A stretch of 64,000 nt of DNA from NCBI GenBank assembly GCA_024516035.1, contig CM044966.1, positions 17,082,891-17,146,890 on the forward strand. Reading direction: 5' to 3'. Source of the DNA: Bactericera cockerelli. Its lineage: Eukaryota > Arthropoda > Insecta > Hemiptera > Triozidae. Below, piece after piece: positions 62,900 to 64,000 of this stretch (position 1 is the first letter of the stretch; each line of letters starts with the position of its first letter). A model generated the notes under the pieces. It was not told where the DNA came from. It made no database searches and saw nothing but the letters and a program-made list of their open reading frames with translations. A program made the position numbers and the translations under genes.

Positions 62900-63411
62900 C
62901 TGAAATCAAATTTATTATACAATTTAGTCTGGCTAGGGGACTATAAACAGGGAGTAGACCAGCAGTCTGGCTGGGGGAGGCATACTACGGGATGGGCAAG
63001 CTACAACACAGACCACAAGCGTCTACAGTAGCTCCTGTTTCATAGCTACGAAATAAAAACGGCTGTGTAACACTCATATTAAAAAAAAAACAAGTTGAGC
63101 CACGGGTGTCGGCTAATAGCTCAATTTCAATTTTATTTTACATGAAATACATAAATGTATATATACAACGTCACAATTATTTATATAGTAGTAAAAGAAA
63201 AAGGTTAGAGATAAATTTCAAAAAAAATTATAAGTAAGTAAATAAAAAGATATTAATAAGTAAAATAAAAGCTAAATTGATAGGTATTGACAGTTGGAGT
63301 AGGGTAATATTGATTTGATTAAAACTGACAACGTGTTCTTCTCAAAATGAGTTATCATCAAATGAATAGGTATTTTGTCAAATTTGTATGTATGTCAAGA
63401 ATAATAAATAA

Positions 63412-63516
63412 GCTCGAGAGACTCACCATTCTGGAGAGGTAACACTCATATTAAAAAAAAAAGTTGAGCCACGGAGGTCGGCTAATAGCTCGAGAGACTC
63501 ACCGTCCTGGAGAGTT
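63412..63516. repeat. Tandem duplication of an exon end and splice donor in the Dscam gene
   Basis: GCTCGAGAGACTCACC plus TCTGGAGAG occurs at about 63412 and 63487, 75 bp apart. The spacer (AACACTCATATT, A run, GTTGAGCCACGG) occurs again at about 63067-63122. Confidence 0.8.
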
Positions 63517-63658
63517 GTACAGAAGAGCGGCTCACTGAGGGCGCCATCGCCCGCCTGGGTGAACGCCATCACCTGGACGCTGTAGTTGCTGAACCGGGCC
63601 AGACCCTGCAGAGAGGCGCTGAGACTCGACGTCACCTTGGTGTCGCTCTCCAGAGATT
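63503..63658 (-). CDS. Dscam: Dscam-family gene, exon encoding the second half of a fibronectin III domain
   Basis: Dscam-family proteins are neuronal immunoglobulin/fibronectin cell-adhesion receptors used in self-avoidance and axon guidance. This 156-nt exon has an acceptor (GTTTCCAG) and a donor (GACG|GTGAGT) and is phase 1 at both ends. It encodes 52 residues including NYSVQVMAFTQAGDGALSEP, the F and G strands of an FN3 domain with the usual Y-x-V and A-G-x-G turn. It joins in frame to the next exon through a split Val codon. The first half of the domain must lie beyond 64000. A copy of its 3' end and donor is duplicated just downstream. Confidence 0.85.
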
Positions 63659-63935
63659 CTGGAAACAGAACCAAAAAAGGGTTGGGTGGAAGAGATTGCC
63701 ATAGGCAATAACCCCGCCCTTTAGTTTCGGAATAGAATGCCGTTGGCATTAGCACCGCCCTTGATCAAGTTTTGTTTTGTTAATTTTAATTTCTATGTAT
63801 GTATATATTCTATGTCATTTGTAAATAAAACTTGATCCAACATGTTTAATAATAGTTAGGACATTTGTATATATTTTGTTTATTTTTTTTCTGTTTATAT
63901 TAATTTTGTCAATTTTGTATTTTAATTTCTATCAT

Positions 63936-64000
63936 TGCTCAGTGGTAAAGGCGGCATTCTGTGAATCCAAAGACTCCAGAGGTCGTGAGTTCGAAACCCA
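63936..64000 (+). mobile_element. tRNA-derived SINE, family A, cut by the window end
   Basis: GCTCAGTGGTAAAGGCGG and GTGAGTTCGAAACCC inside a Dscam intron. Tail-only fragments lie at 12634-12708 (+), 24960-25050 (-) and 25626-25722 (-). Confidence 0.7.

Noticed and set aside
62610..62903. 97-codon open frame on + over the FN3 exon
   Set aside because: Antisense shadow of a GC-rich Dscam exon.

Overview
The window is nuclear DNA of an arthropod, most likely an insect (a hemipteran is a guess only). Evidence: two metazoan genes with insect-like protein sequence (a plasma-membrane Ca2+-ATPase and a Dscam-family neuronal adhesion gene with GT-AG introns), dispersed SINEs, Helitrons and DNA transposons, and AT-rich, microsatellite-rich spacers. 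A run of exactly 100 N at 58901-59000 marks a scaffold join, so this is a scaffolded draft.

Layout. 1-2.6 kb: SINE fragments and AT-rich flank. 2760-6137: intronless full-length PMCA coding sequence on +, broken by several single-base frameshifts, with 3'UTR-like sequence to about 6.7 kb. 7.2-8.9 kb: near-perfect palindromic TA-flanked element built of concentric CAGGGTG boundaries; a second copy at 57.28 kb runs into the assembly gap. 9-25 kb: foldback elements, Helitron, hAT-like element, SINEs and minisatellites. 26.17-33.83 kb: nested transposon complex. A palindromic hAT-like element with an 8-bp target duplication carries a broken transposase. It was hit by a tRNA-SINE, a 5S-rRNA SINE and a 4.6-kb PIF/Harbinger-like element that is strikingly CpG-poor and carries decayed transposase and Myb-like gene pieces. 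34-40 kb: MITEs and SINEs. 39.7-55 kb: minisatellites and very long purine/pyrimidine tracts. 55.6-56.6 kb: a 935-bp palindromic Tc1/mariner-like element carrying transposase pieces, with the same CAGGGTG ends as the other palindromes. 59.3-63.7 kb: six exons of a Dscam-family gene on -, continuing beyond both sides.

The only host genes supported are PMCA (Ca2+ export; possibly a retrocopy or an assembly-damaged gene) and the Dscam-family gene (neuronal recognition). They are not functionally linked. Nearly everything else is mobile DNA. The main theme is a TA-targeting, CAGGGTG-ended palindrome family ranging from 60 bp to 1.65 kb, whose motif also recurs in two minisatellites that both have an 81-bp period.
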